Origin: Bacillus sp. NEB1478
GTDB taxonomy: Bacteria > Bacillota > Bacilli > Bacillales > Fictibacillaceae
Assembly (NCBI RefSeq): GCF_031582965.1
Contig: NZ_CP134049.1
Coordinates: forward strand, 2,666,001-2,730,000
Direction: 5' to 3'
Length of the DNA stretch: 64,000 nt
Of the stretch, positions 1-9,192 are shown in pieces. How positions within the stretch are numbered: the first letter of the stretch is position 1; the number at the start of each line of letters is the position of its first letter. Both the position numbers and the translations under genes were made by a program. The notes under the pieces were generated by a model. The model was not told the origin of the DNA. It made no database searches and worked only from the letters and a program-made list of their open reading frames with translations.

Positions 1-39
1 GATACTCTAGACAGAGAGCAAAATAGAGAGGATACTGAC

Positions 40-1221
40 ATGATTCATTTATTTTCACATAATGATTTAGATGGAAAATCTTGCGGCTATTTGGCCCAGC
101 TGGCTTTTGGAGACAACTGCAAAATATCGTATTGTTCTCATGGAACGATTAACGACCGCGTTGAGCAGCTGTTAGATAATCCAAAAGAAAGAAAAACGGA
201 AATTATCATTACAGATATTGCTGTAAACGAAGACTTGATGATGCGTCTTGATGAAAGATCAAACGCTGGAGGCAAGGTAAAACTTATTGATCACCATGCA
301 ACAGCTTTACACTTCAACGGCTTTGACTGGGGGCACGTACAAGTTCGTTATGACGACGATCGCCTAACGTGTGCTACTTCTCTTTTCTATGAATATTTAG
401 TAGAAAACGGAAAATTAAAACAAACTGGTGCACTTCAAGAGTATGTTGAACTTGTAAGACTTTATGACACTTGGGAATGGTTTGATGAAAAGATCGAAGC
501 AAAACGCTTGAATGATCTATTCTTTATCCTCCCTCCAGATCAATTTGAAGAACGCATCATGGAACGGCTTAAAGGTAATAGCTTTGAGTTTTCCGAAACG
601 GAAACAACCATTCTTGAACTAGAAGAAGCGAACATCTCGGACTACATCAAGAAAAAACAGCGTCAAATGGTTGAAATCTGGGATACGTGGGTCTTAGGTG
701 AAGGATCTGAGGAGAAAACTTACAAGATTGGTGTTTTACATGCTGAACGTTACCATTCTGAACTTGGTAATGAAATCAATCGCGAAAACCCACATCTGGA
801 TCTAATCGTTATTCTTAACATTGCAAATAAGCGAATCGGATTACGTACGATACATGACGAAGTGGATTGCTCCATTTATGCAAAACAATATGGCGGTGGC
901 GGACACCCTAAAGCATCTGGCGGAATGATAACTCCAGAAGCTTTTGAAAAATTTGTTGTCGCTGCTTTCAAAGAGCAAGCCCGCAGAATCGATCCACCGA
1001 AGAACGAACAAAACGTAAAAGAAAATCCGGATGGCAGTTTATATGTGAACAAATATCAAGATGTTTCAAAGATTTATTCTGAAGACGGCGAAACGTGGTT
1101 GATTACGCATAAAACACATCCAGTAGAAGAAAAATTTGATAGCTTCAAGGCGGCAGAAAATTATGTGAAACGCCACTTTGAAGGCTGGCTCATGCGTGAT
1201 GATGAGGCAAGTAATCACTAA
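40..1221 (+). CDS. nrnB: DHH-family phosphoesterase, NrnB-like oligoribonuclease
   Basis: Likely a cytoplasmic nuclease that degrades short RNA oligonucleotides (nanoRNAs) to mononucleotides, by similarity to Bacillus NrnB. The 393-residue length fits the family. The N-terminal DHH domain shows HNDLDG at residues 7-12, TDI with Asp59 and the DHH triad at 84-86, all expected metal ligands. The C-terminal DHHA1 domain has the glycine-rich GGGGHPKASGG around residue 287. The ATG follows an AGAGAGG ribosome site. It is followed by its own terminator, so it looks monocistronic or last in an operon entering from the left. Family assignment is firm; the exact substrate is inferred. Confidence 0.8.
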   Translation: MIHLFSHNDLDGKSCGYLAQLAFGDNCKISYCSHGTINDRVEQLLDNPKERKTEIIITDIAVNEDLMMRLDERSNAGGKVKLIDHHATALHFNGFDWGHVQVRYDDDRLTCATSLFYEYLVENGKLKQTGALQEYVELVRLYDTWEWFDEKIEAKRLNDLFFILPPDQFEERIMERLKGNSFEFSETETTILELEEANISDYIKKKQRQMVEIWDTWVLGEGSEEKTYKIGVLHAERYHSELGNEINRENPHLDLIVILNIANKRIGLRTIHDEVDCSIYAKQYGGGGHPKASGGMITPEAFEKFVVAAFKEQARRIDPPKNEQNVKENPDGSLYVNKYQDVSKIYSEDGETWLITHKTHPVEEKFDSFKAAENYVKRHFEGWLMRDDEASNH

Positions 1222-1226
1222 TACTG

Positions 1227-1261
1227 AAAAACGCTCAGACACATTGGTCTGGGCGTTTTTA
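1227..1261 (+). terminator. Intrinsic terminator of the nrnB-like gene
   Basis: Inverted repeat AACGCTCAGAC / GTCTGGGCGTT with a short loop and a T run, directly after the stop codon. Confidence 0.8.
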
Positions 1262-1294
1262 ATTTTTCCTACTTTTATGTATTTTCACTTAAAA

Positions 1295-1534
1295 TCAATA
1301 ATCGAGATGTTTAATACTCTTTTGTTCTTTTTTTTCTTTTTGTTCTTTTGGTTCATTTATTCCCTTAATTGCATCAACTATCATGAATGTGCAGCCCGTA
1401 ATCACCGCACATAAATATAATATCAGTACAGTAAGAATCACCTCACCATTTATTTCACCGAATAAGCCACCTACAGAAAAAAGCAAAATAATACCACCGA
1501 GAAAAACAAGCCATGCTGGACCGAAGTACTTCAT
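1295..1534 (-). CDS. Small two-segment membrane protein, hypothetical
   Basis: A 79-residue protein with two hydrophobic segments (about residues 5-25 and 33-55) and a charged Lys/Glu-rich C-terminal tail, so probably an inner-membrane hairpin. An upstream in-frame TTG at 1543 overlaps the stop of the neighbouring hydrolase, but the AGGAG site lies 10 bases before the ATG at 1534 and only 1 base before the TTG, so the ATG is preferred. It appears to be the second gene of a short operon with the alpha/beta hydrolase. I do not recognise a family. Confidence 0.55.
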   Translation of the reverse strand: MKYFGPAWLVFLGGIILLFSVGGLFGEINGEVILTVLILYLCAVITGCTFMIVDAIKGINEPKEQKEKKEQKSIKHLDY

Positions 1535-1539
1535 TTTGT

Positions 1540-2466
1540 TCAAACTCCTATCATTAATGTCCTAAGTTTTAAAAAATCAATCACTTTACGATTCACTTCA
1601 GATGAACCTTTACCAATCCAGATCAGATGACCCCATGTATTTAAAATGTCTAGCTGTGCATTCGGAATATTTTCTTGAGCATATTTGGCATGCTTTATCG
1701 GAACGGCGGAATCATTTTTGCTATGCATGATTAGAACTGGTCTCTTAATGGCGTTTAGGTGTGAATGCTTTATTTGTTTTGTTTGTTTGATATCAATTAA
1801 AAATCCTGAGCCAGAACGCTGGCGATTATTCATTTTACGAAATGCATCAAGGTCATCATCGCTTATATGATTCCAAATTTCACTCCCTCTCATTTGACTA
1901 AATGAAGAGAGCATTTGCTTGAAGATAAATCTCGGAAACTGATTACTCATAAAACCAATCAGCTTCCACACATGTTTTTCGGTACTCGGACGAAATAACA
2001 AGTGAGCTGCCTTGTATTCTTTATCCCTTGGTGTAAGCCACTCTTTTGTAACTGCTGATTGAAGAACTAAACTTTTTACCCGCTCCGGATAAGAAGCTGC
2101 AAGGTGCAATCCGCTCGGCCCTCCAGCAGAAATCGCAATCACATGAACCTGATCAATACCTAATTGGTCCAATAATTTTATATATGCATTACTTGCCGTA
2201 TCTAAGTCTTTTCCCCATTCTGAAGAAGTTTTTCCGTAACCCGGCCTCGATGGAGTGATTAACTGATAACCAGCTTCTATTAATTCTGCATAACCAAATT
2301 CCTCATAACAATTGGAATGGCCTCCATGGAAAATAAGGATAGGCGCGCCTTGCCCAACAATTGAATATTCAAGTATCTTACCTTCGATATATAAAAATTC
2401 TATATGTCTCACTTTACACCCGTACTTTCTGCATACTATTATCTTTATTTCGATATTTGTAAACAA
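1540..2466 (-). CDS. Alpha/beta hydrolase
   Basis: Predicted serine hydrolase of the alpha/beta fold. The oxyanion region HGGHS lies near residue 47 and the nucleophile elbow AISAGGPSG lies near residue 112. A C-terminal segment has the acidic residue in SKNDSAVP and a terminal catalytic His in WGHLIW. Substrate unknown. The first 20 residues look unlike the family and no clear ribosome site precedes the first start, so the true start may lie near the VRHIEFLYIEG segment. It runs straight into the small membrane protein gene downstream. Confidence 0.75.
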   Translation of the reverse strand: MFTNIEIKIIVCRKYGCKVRHIEFLYIEGKILEYSIVGQGAPILIFHGGHSNCYEEFGYAELIEAGYQLITPSRPGYGKTSSEWGKDLDTASNAYIKLLDQLGIDQVHVIAISAGGPSGLHLAASYPERVKSLVLQSAVTKEWLTPRDKEYKAAHLLFRPSTEKHVWKLIGFMSNQFPRFIFKQMLSSFSQMRGSEIWNHISDDDLDAFRKMNNRQRSGSGFLIDIKQTKQIKHSHLNAIKRPVLIMHSKNDSAVPIKHAKYAQENIPNAQLDILNTWGHLIWIGKGSSEVNRKVIDFLKLRTLMIGV

Positions 2467-2485
2467 ATTCCTTTTTTGCTCTTAA

Positions 2486-2527
2486 ACACAAAACGCCCGT
2501 GCAACATTCTGCACCGGGCGCTTTTTT
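2486..2527 (-). terminator. Terminator of the comK-like gene at 2540
   Basis: Strong GC stem GCGCCCGGTGCA / TGCACGGGCG read on the minus strand, followed by TTTTG, between two minus-strand genes. Confidence 0.75.
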
Positions 2528-2539
2528 ATCATATAAGTT

Positions 2540-3034
2540 TTAATATCTTGGTGTTCTTTCACTGATCCGTTCTGTCAGGATATAACGGTACTGAGCGGTT
2601 CGGAATAGTTTGGCCTCAAGTGCGTATTTCGATTGGGGTAAAATCAGGTTTGCGGTGTTTTTAAAGTGGACGCTGCACGTGTCGGAGTCTACCGATTCAA
2701 TACGCTGGACGTGAGATTGAGACAGCCAGATACATGATTCATTTTTGGGAGATTCTACGGGAAAAAAGAATATGCCAAGCTCGAGGTTAATCATTATAGG
2801 GGACAAACTAACATAACCCATGGAGCGGCGAACGGCTTCACGCCTGCCTTCATAACTGGAACCGAAAAACAAACAGCTTTCGTTGATGATTTTAATTGGA
2901 CTAACTTCAATCCTTTCATTTTTTTCAGTTTCGAGCACTTCAGTATTTACATCGCCATACTCGTTATAAAAAGGTAAAAGGGCCATTGTGCTCGTATCAA
3001 TTTCGTAGGAACTGAGAAGTACGTTTTTTTCCAT
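2540..3034 (-). CDS. comK: ComK-like competence transcription factor (copy 1)
   Basis: Homologue of ComK, the master activator of late competence (DNA uptake) genes in Bacillus. Diagnostic stretches are SYEIDTSTMALLP near the N terminus, SCLFFGSSYEGRREAV near residues 53-68, SPIMIN, and a C-terminal KLFRTAQYRY. At 164 residues it lacks most of the C-terminal tail of B. subtilis ComK (192 residues); that tail in B. subtilis takes part in MecA-directed degradation, so control of stability may differ. AGGAGG lies 8 bases before the ATG. A second comK-like gene sits at 17424, and the pair resembles the comK1/comK2 arrangement known from the B. cereus group. Whether either is functional cannot be seen here. 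Confidence 0.8.
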   Translation of the reverse strand: MEKNVLLSSYEIDTSTMALLPFYNEYGDVNTEVLETEKNERIEVSPIKIINESCLFFGSSYEGRREAVRRSMGYVSLSPIMINLELGIFFFPVESPKNESCIWLSQSHVQRIESVDSDTCSVHFKNTANLILPQSKYALEAKLFRTAQYRYILTERISERTPRY

Positions 3035-3211
3035 TCATTCATCCTCCTTATTTTTCCTTGCGTTTTTACACAACCCTCCTTTCAAAATGAAAGAATCTAA
3101 ATACTTTAATCATCCAATAGGTAAATTATACTGACTATTCTGACAATAATCTAGGTATTTTTACAATAATTTCAAATCTATTAAAAATAAGTACATATTT
3201 TACTGAATTTG

Positions 3212-3237
3212 GTTTCGGGTTCATCCATTAGTGGTAT
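3212..3237 (+). promoter_or_regulatory. Candidate sigma-B-type promoter for cphBA
   Basis: GTTTCG, 14 bases, then TGGTAT resembles the sigma-B consensus GTTTAA-N12/14-GGGTAT and ends about 80 bases before the cphB start. It is a pattern match only, one base off in the -10 element and two in the -35. Confidence 0.3.
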
Positions 3238-3317
3238 ACATAACAGGGCGAAATAGGACTTGAGATTTTCGACCTATTTTTCGGATTACAAACTTAAGCA
3301 AAAAAGGCGGTTGAAAA

Positions 3318-4112
3318 ATGGCAAAAGGTGATCTGCTGATCATTGGCGGTAATGAAGACAAAAGCGAAAACAAATTAATTCTGTCGAGGTTCGCAGCTTT
3401 ATGCAGAAACCGTCAAGGTCCGATCGGAATCTTGACAACAGCAACTGGTTTACCTGAAGAAGTTGGCGGCGAATATGAAAGACTATTTAAATCATTACAT
3501 GGAACAAAGCCTATCCTTTTCCATTTAGATTCCCGTGAAAAAGCGGAAGATCCAGCACTCCCGGAACAACTCTCTTCCCTGTCTGGATTATTCATGACCG
3601 GCGGAGACCAGTTGAGACTGACGAGTATTCTCGGAGGAACCTCCTTTTATAAACACCTTCACAAACAATGGAACAACGGATTGATTATCGGCGGAACGAG
3701 TGCCGGTGCTGCAGTCATGAGCAGATTGATGATTATTTCTTCTAAGCTTTATGAAAAAGAGGATATTTCTGTTTTGGAGATGGGCTCAGGCTTTGGCTTT
3801 TTAGAAGACGTTATTATAGATCAGCATTTTTCTCAACGAGATCGTTTTAGCCGGCTAATGCGGGCCATCGCGTTAAATCCCCAGATCATTGGCATCGGTA
3901 TCGATGAAAACACGGCCATTTGGGTACATAATGATGGTGAACAATTTGAAGTAATCGGCGAATATAACGTAAGCATATTTGATGGAAAGACTTCCACTTA
4001 CATTGATATTGCTGAAAACAAAGGGAACATGACCATATCCGATATCCGTTTCCATACGCTGGGTGCGGGCGCGGTTTTCAATTTACACACACGAGAATTG
4101 ATCATCTCTTAA
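3318..4112 (+). CDS. cphB: Cyanophycinase
   Basis: Serine peptidase of family S51 that hydrolyses cyanophycin (multi-L-arginyl-poly-L-aspartate) to beta-Asp-Arg dipeptides. The nucleophile motif GGTSAGAAVMS places Ser128. His170 in DQHFSQRDR and Glu197 in GIDENTA align with the known Ser-His-Glu triad, so all catalytic residues are present. The length of 264 residues is typical. AAAGGCGG precedes the ATG. It is 16 bases upstream of cphA, forming a two-gene operon for synthesis and mobilisation of a nitrogen/carbon reserve polymer. Confidence 0.92.
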   Translation: MAKGDLLIIGGNEDKSENKLILSRFAALCRNRQGPIGILTTATGLPEEVGGEYERLFKSLHGTKPILFHLDSREKAEDPALPEQLSSLSGLFMTGGDQLRLTSILGGTSFYKHLHKQWNNGLIIGGTSAGAAVMSRLMIISSKLYEKEDISVLEMGSGFGFLEDVIIDQHFSQRDRFSRLMRAIALNPQIIGIGIDENTAIWVHNDGEQFEVIGEYNVSIFDGKTSTYIDIAENKGNMTISDIRFHTLGAGAVFNLHTRELIIS

Positions 4113-4128
4113 GGAGCGAACGAATAAA

Positions 4129-6750
4129 ATGAAAATCAATCGCGTCAATTATTTAACAGGACCTAACCTTTACAGCTTCAAACCTACTATCTGGATTGAA
4201 CTTGATATAGAAGAATACGAGGAAAAGCCGTCTAACATGCTGCCGGGTTTCACTGAAAACTTATTGCGAGTCATCCCTACCCTACACACGCATTCATGCT
4301 CGAGAGGCTATGCTGGCGGGTTTGTAGAAAGACTGCATGAAGGTACCTGGATGGGACATATTTTAGAGCATATCGCACTCGAGATTCAACACCTTGCAGG
4401 TATTAAGGTAAAACGCGGCAAGACCATTACGAGCGAGCGAAAGGGTATTTATTTCGTAACCTATGATTATGTAGAGCCGAAGTCTGGGTTCTACGCGTTT
4501 GAAGCAGCCATTGAAATCGTGACAGCTATTTTAGAAGGAAAAGAGATCAGTGCAGGTTCTTATATCCAGCACACGTCTGATCTTTATCACATGCATAAAC
4601 TAGGTCCTAGTACAGAAGCGATCTATCAGGCAGCTCGAGCACGCAAAATCCCAGTCGAACGAATCGGATCAAACAGCATCCTTAGACTCGGAACGGGCAG
4701 AAAGCAAAAGTCTGTGCAAGCTACCATTTCTTCTCAGTCATCTTATTTAGCTGTGGAAAACTCGTGTGATAAAGACATGACAAAAACGCTGCTTAAAAGT
4801 GCAGGTCTTCCTGTACCCTCTGGTGATGTTGTATCAAACGAGTATGACCTCCTTAAGTCGGCTGAAAAAATCGGCTACCCGCTGGTAATTAAGCCGCTGA
4901 ACGGACGACAAGGACAGAATATTGTAACAGACATTCGAAATGATGACGATTTAATCACGGCATTCCGCTGTGTATATAGTGAAGGAACGCTATATATTCT
5001 TGAGCGTTATTATGCTGGAAATGATTATCGCTTTTTTGTTGTTAACGGTGAATTGGTAGCCGCAAGTTTGCGCATGCCCCCTATCTTGATCGGAGATGGA
5101 CGCAAAACGATTGCTGAATTAATTGAAGAAGAAAACGTAAACCCGCTGCGCGGTGAGGGGCACGAGAAGGCGATGACAAAGATCCCTCTCGATGAACGAA
5201 CAGTTGTGCATCTTGAAAAATGCGGTTATTCTCTGGAATCTGTTCTAAAAAAAGGACAAGCTTTGGCCGTTCTTGGAAACGCAAACCTTTCGACTGGAGG
5301 TTCTGCGGTAGATGTAACGGATGAAGTTCATCCTCAATATCGCAAAATGGCGATCGAAGCGGCGACGGCTGTCGGTTTAGATATCGCAGGAATCGATATC
5401 CTTTCTACCGATGTTACGGTTCCTTTTATAGAAGGCGAAGCTGCTATCCTTGAAGTGAACGCAGCTCCAGGCATCCGCATGCACCTCTATCCATCGAAAG
5501 GAAAAAGCCGTGATGCAGGCGGAGCAATCGTTGACTATTTGTTCTCTTCAAGAGAAGAAGCTGCGATTCCTGTAGTTGCTGTAACAGGTACAAATGGTAA
5601 AACAACCACTTCCCGCTTGGTTTCACACTTGCTGAAAAAAGATAATGTGACGGTTGGCCTGACTTGTTCTGATGGCGTCTGGGTGGGTGATCAGCAATTG
5701 GATTCAGGAGATTGCAGCGGTCCTAAGAGTGCACGCAAAGTTTTATCACATCCAGGGGTTGATGTTGCAGTTTTGGAAACAGCGAGAGGCGGGATGCTCC
5801 GAGAAGGACTCGCTTTCCGTTATTGTGATGTGGGAATTGTAACGAACGTCAGCGAAGATCACCTTGGGCTGAATGGTGTTGAAACATTAGAAGACCTTAA
5901 GAAGCTGAAGCAAACGATCCCTGAAGTTGTTCTTCCGGAAGGTACGTGCATTTTAAATGCAGATGATCCGCTTTGCGTGGATATGGCGCAGCATACGAAC
6001 GGTGAAGTCGTCTATTTTTCGCTGTCACTCATGAACCCTGTTGTTCAAGAGGCGTTAACGAAAGGCTCTAAAGTTTGGTATTTGGAGAGCGACTGGGTGA
6101 TGTTCAGCGAGAAGGGAAAAACAGAAAGGTTCTTGCCTGTCTCTCATATTCCGCTGACGATAAATGGTGCAGCTCGTCATAATGTCGCAAATGTACTTGC
6201 GGCTTTGGCTGCTGCTCAATCTTTAGGGCATCAATTATCCGAACTGCGCAGCAAGATTATTACGTTTCTGCCGACTGAGACTCAGAATCGTGGCCGTTTC
6301 AATATCGTAAACATTCAAGACCGAACGATCGTAGTAGATTACGCACACAATCCGGCTGGATTAAAAGCGCTATTCGAAACGGTTGATCATCTGAAAAAGG
6401 GACGAGTCATCACAGTTGGATCCGCCGCAGGCGACAGAAAGGACACGACCATTCAAGAGATGGGCCGAATTTTTGGCAGTCATTCTGATATTTTTATCAT
6501 TAAGGAAGACGTAAACTTGCGCGGGCGTATACCTGGCGAGACTGTTCATCTGCTTTATACAGGTATTAAAGAATCCCAGCGCAAACCAGACATACATGTA
6601 TATCCAAAAGAACTTGATGCCATGATTCAGGCTTGGGAACGCTCACTGCCAAATGACATTATTGTCTTCCTCTATGACGAGTACACTTCCATAGAGTGCT
6701 TCCTGCAAAAAATCAAAAACTCTCAACCTATTTTACAAAAAGCAGAATAA
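4129..6750 (+). CDS. cphA: Cyanophycin synthetase
   Basis: Cytoplasmic enzyme that extends the cyanophycin chain by ATP-dependent addition of Asp and Arg. At 873 residues it has the usual three parts: the N-terminal CphA domain (about 1-160), an ATP-grasp domain (about 215-475, with the KPLNGRQGQNI loop and the LEVNAAPG metal-binding segment), and a Mur-ligase-like domain from about 480 with the P-loop GTNGKTTTS at 487-495. The Mur half continues with TNVSEDHLGL and VVDYAHNPAG. All main motifs look intact. It shares an operon with cphB and is closed by a terminator. Confidence 0.93.
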   Translation: MKINRVNYLTGPNLYSFKPTIWIELDIEEYEEKPSNMLPGFTENLLRVIPTLHTHSCSRGYAGGFVERLHEGTWMGHILEHIALEIQHLAGIKVKRGKTITSERKGIYFVTYDYVEPKSGFYAFEAAIEIVTAILEGKEISAGSYIQHTSDLYHMHKLGPSTEAIYQAARARKIPVERIGSNSILRLGTGRKQKSVQATISSQSSYLAVENSCDKDMTKTLLKSAGLPVPSGDVVSNEYDLLKSAEKIGYPLVIKPLNGRQGQNIVTDIRNDDDLITAFRCVYSEGTLYILERYYAGNDYRFFVVNGELVAASLRMPPILIGDGRKTIAELIEEENVNPLRGEGHEKAMTKIPLDERTVVHLEKCGYSLESVLKKGQALAVLGNANLSTGGSAVDVTDEVHPQYRKMAIEAATAVGLDIAGIDILSTDVTVPFIEGEAAILEVNAAPGIRMHLYPSKGKSRDAGGAIVDYLFSSREEAAIPVVAVTGTNGKTTTSRLVSHLLKKDNVTVGLTCSDGVWVGDQQLDSGDCSGPKSARKVLSHPGVDVAVLETARGGMLREGLAFRYCDVGIVTNVSEDHLGLNGVETLEDLKKLKQTIPEVVLPEGTCILNADDPLCVDMAQHTNGEVVYFSLSLMNPVVQEALTKGSKVWYLESDWVMFSEKGKTERFLPVSHIPLTINGAARHNVANVLAALAAAQSLGHQLSELRSKIITFLPTETQNRGRFNIVNIQDRTIVVDYAHNPAGLKALFETVDHLKKGRVITVGSAAGDRKDTTIQEMGRIFGSHSDIFIIKEDVNLRGRIPGETVHLLYTGIKESQRKPDIHVYPKELDAMIQAWERSLPNDIIVFLYDEYTSIECFLQKIKNSQPILQKAE

Positions 6751-6751
6751 G

Positions 6752-6798
6752 AAAAAACAGTGCAGTTTCTCAATTGGAGGAGATGCACTGTTTTTTCT
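6752..6798. terminator. Bidirectional terminator after cphA
   Basis: AAAAAACAGTGCA / TGCACTGTTTTTT stem serves cphA on the plus strand and the minus-strand gene ending at 6807. Confidence 0.85.
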
Positions 6799-6806
6799 TT
6801 AAGTTT

Positions 6807-7559
6807 TTATCTAGATTCCAATTCGGATTCATTTAAGTATCTCAAATAATCTAAATCTATGTTGTCATTCGTATACCCATAACCATCATACCCATCCAAT
6901 CCCGGTGTAGCTCTTTTTCCCGCACCATCATACGGGACCCAGCCAAAATACATTTGCTGATTAAGATTGAATTCTATGAATGGACTTGTTTGCCCTTTTG
7001 TTTTCGATTTTACAACAGACTCTATCACGGTTTGCCACTCTTTTGGAAGTTTGAGAACACCATACGACTTTTGATTAACCGCGATTGTCTTTTTCATCTG
7101 TACTTTAGGAGAATAATAATGTTCTGTCCCATTGTCTATTGAATAGTTCCTGTCTTTTGATAAATAAAAATCAATATCACTTACTTTATCTTTTGGATCC
7201 ATGTTCCACACGATGCAGAACGTCGATGGGTCATTTATATCAATCCGCCACAAACGAGGTTCTCCCCTGTTTCCTGCATAGAGCATCTTCCATTCGTGCT
7301 TTTTCCATTCCCAATAGCTTGTGCCGTAATGTCCTTCTTTTGTAATAAACGGAACAAAGTAATGACGGGAATCCACCTGAAGTGCTTTTTGAACTTTATT
7401 GGCTGGATCTTCAATTAAAAAGTTATTGATCCCGTTGATGATTTGATTATTAGATAGAAATGGTTCAGGCTTCGAAAAATAAAATCTATTTATAAGTAGA
7501 ACAGCGGATAGAATTAGAATGATTCCAAGAATGGTGAACAGATAGCGTTTCTTTTTCAA
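6807..7559 (-). CDS. Membrane-anchored extracytoplasmic protein, hypothetical
   Basis: A 250-residue protein with a short Lys-rich N terminus and one hydrophobic segment (about 7-26), then a soluble, aromatic-rich domain expected outside the membrane. No lipobox is seen. It starts with TTG, supported by AAAGGAGTGGAG just upstream. The start is 1 base after the stop of the membrane protein at 7561, so the two are probably translationally coupled and work together. No family recognised. Confidence 0.6.
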   Translation of the reverse strand: MKKKRYLFTILGIILILSAVLLINRFYFSKPEPFLSNNQIINGINNFLIEDPANKVQKALQVDSRHYFVPFITKEGHYGTSYWEWKKHEWKMLYAGNRGEPRLWRIDINDPSTFCIVWNMDPKDKVSDIDFYLSKDRNYSIDNGTEHYYSPKVQMKKTIAVNQKSYGVLKLPKEWQTVIESVVKSKTKGQTSPFIEFNLNQQMYFGWVPYDGAGKRATPGLDGYDGYGYTNDNIDLDYLRYLNESELESR

Positions 7560-7560
7560 G

Positions 7561-8250
7561 CTACTCCACTCCTTTCAGCAGCGAATGCTCAGAGCGGAAA
7601 TAATATTGTTTTTGGTATAAAGTGATAAGCAAACCTCTTCCGTCTTCTTCCATATAAATCATTGGCTCGGTTTCACTCCCCCATTTCGGGATAGCCCCTG
7701 TCAGCTGATAAGGAAATCGTTCTTTTCTGTCTTCTGGCTCAATCTCCATCGTAATCGTCTCATTTACCCACTCATCACTATGCATATCTGCAGGTTTCAT
7801 CTTCTGTATGACTTTAATGAGGTTTTCATTTAGTTCGGCGTTTTTTGCAGATGGATGCAGTTGAATAATAGCCGGTTTATCTACCTTTGCGATATATGTA
7901 GAAAGCTTGTCGTCAGGATACATCGCGTTATAAATTTGAAGTGATCCCAGTGCACCTGCTAAGAAAATAAAGTTTGTAAAGAATCCAAGCCATGCGAACC
8001 GACGATACACTTTCCATCTTCCTTTCCGATTTCTGAAGCTGAGATAAAGTAACCAAACCCCGAGCGGTAAGACGGGAATCTTCACCTTCGTATGCGCGAC
8101 TTCAATATTAAAGGAAAATGTAACAAAACCGGCAGCTACTATGATTATGACTTTCCAGATTTTTGGCTTCACATCTTGTTTTCTATAAATACGATAAATA
8201 AGAAATCCAATGATAATCCAAGCTATGGTTGTCGTTAATAATGATGCCAA
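7561..8250 (-). CDS. Multi-pass membrane protein with extracytoplasmic tail, hypothetical
   Basis: About four hydrophobic segments in the first 120 residues and a soluble C-terminal half of about 110 residues with EWVNETITME and GLLITLYQKQYYF. The TTG start used here has no good ribosome site. The reading frame stays open upstream, and AAGGCGGTG (about 8283-8291) sits a proper distance before an in-frame ATT near 8274, so the N terminus may be eight residues longer with a rare start. It is the first gene of a pair with 6807-7559. Function unknown. Confidence 0.6.
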   Translation of the reverse strand: MASLLTTTIAWIIIGFLIYRIYRKQDVKPKIWKVIIIVAAGFVTFSFNIEVAHTKVKIPVLPLGVWLLYLSFRNRKGRWKVYRRFAWLGFFTNFIFLAGALGSLQIYNAMYPDDKLSTYIAKVDKPAIIQLHPSAKNAELNENLIKVIQKMKPADMHSDEWVNETITMEIEPEDRKERFPYQLTGAIPKWGSETEPMIYMEEDGRGLLITLYQKQYYFRSEHSLLKGVE

Positions 8251-8355
8251 GTTGAAATCATAATCAAAATGAATGATAAAAACACCGCCTTCTGTAAATC
8301 CTAATTAGGAATATTGTACCAATAATTTAAGTTTGTGGGTTATATTGGAAATAAA

Positions 8356-8384
8356 AAAAAGTATTACTTTTTAAAGTAATGCCC
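8356..8384 (-). terminator. Terminator of the coiled-coil gene at 8397
   Basis: On the minus strand ATTACTTT / AAAGTAAT stem followed by a run of eight T. Confidence 0.7.
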
Positions 8385-8396
8385 TGACCTAATGCT

Positions 8397-8801
8397 TTAT
8401 TTTTTCTGAATCTCTTTCACCACAATTGCTTGTGATGCACTCTTGATGAGGCACCCTTCTAAATCTTCTTCTTTTAAAAATCCTAATGTGAGTGCTGATT
8501 TCACTTTGTCTTCATCCGGTTTTTTAACGAGCTGGATAAGATCATTCATATTTAATTGTTCTAATTTTTGAACGGTCTTCTCATCATTAAATTTTTCTGA
8601 TTTCCTGATTTGGCGCTGGAGCTTGTAATTATTTACGGTTACTTCGCCTTTTTCGTTTTTCCCAACCATGCTGTCAAAATAAATATGAAAAACTTTCTTG
8701 AGCTCATCTAGTTCTTTTTCGATTTCTTTTTTTCTGTCGTTGAGTGTTTGGTATTTAATCACCAAATCCTCTGAAATCGTGTAATCTATTTGGTTAGCCA
8801 T
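8397..8801 (-). CDS. Coiled-coil cytoplasmic protein, hypothetical
   Basis: A 134-residue soluble protein. Residues 15-45 form a strong Lys/Glu coiled coil (TLNDRKKEIEKELDELKK), followed by a basic middle section (NNYKLQRQIRKSEK) and an acidic/basic C-terminal part. It has a good GGAGG site before the ATG and its own terminator, so it is monocistronic. No recognised family or role. Confidence 0.6.
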   Translation of the reverse strand: MANQIDYTISEDLVIKYQTLNDRKKEIEKELDELKKVFHIYFDSMVGKNEKGEVTVNNYKLQRQIRKSEKFNDEKTVQKLEQLNMNDLIQLVKKPDEDKVKSALTLGFLKEEDLEGCLIKSASQAIVVKEIQKK

Positions 8802-8868
8802 GGCTCGTCCTCCAATACGAAATGTTATTTAATCTTATTGCGTAAAGGAGACATTTATTCTTCAAATA

Positions 8869-8924
8869 AAAAAACTAACTCTTCTGTAGATTATTTCTCA
8901 ATAATCGTTCGAGTCAGTTTTTCC
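8869..8924 (-). terminator. Terminator of the 55-residue gene at 8927
   Basis: On the minus strand AAACTGACTC / GAGTTAGTTT encloses an inner hairpin and is followed by T residues. Confidence 0.65.
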
Positions 8925-8926
8925 TA

Positions 8927-9094
8927 TTAATTCAATACATCATCACTATTGTTTTCTTTTTGATTCTCTGGTTTTTTCGTTCCTTTACTTACATAAGGTT
9001 TGGGTCCTTTTTTCTTGCTGCTTGTTTTCCAACGGTTCCAGCCCTTTTTCCCAGTCCCTCTGCCCGTTCCGCCTTTGCCTTTTGCTTTACTCAT
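8927..9094 (-). CDS. Small basic protein, DUF3934-like
   Basis: A 55-residue protein beginning MSKAKGKGGTGRGTG and continuing GWNRWKTSSKKKGP, extremely rich in Gly, Lys and Trp-flanking basics. The N-terminal pattern matches the small Bacillus DUF3934 proteins as I remember them; role unknown, possibly nucleic-acid binding from its charge. GGAG lies 7 bases before the ATG, and a terminator follows at once, which supports it as a real short gene. Confidence 0.6.
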   Translation of the reverse strand: MSKAKGKGGTGRGTGKKGWNRWKTSSKKKGPKPYVSKGTKKPENQKENNSDDVLN

Positions 9095-9192
9095 CTTATC
9101 ACTCCATGAACTTTATATATCTTAGTATCATTATTAAGTATTAAGATTGAATTATACTACACTCGGGCAGAAAACGGGGTGAATCCGGAATA

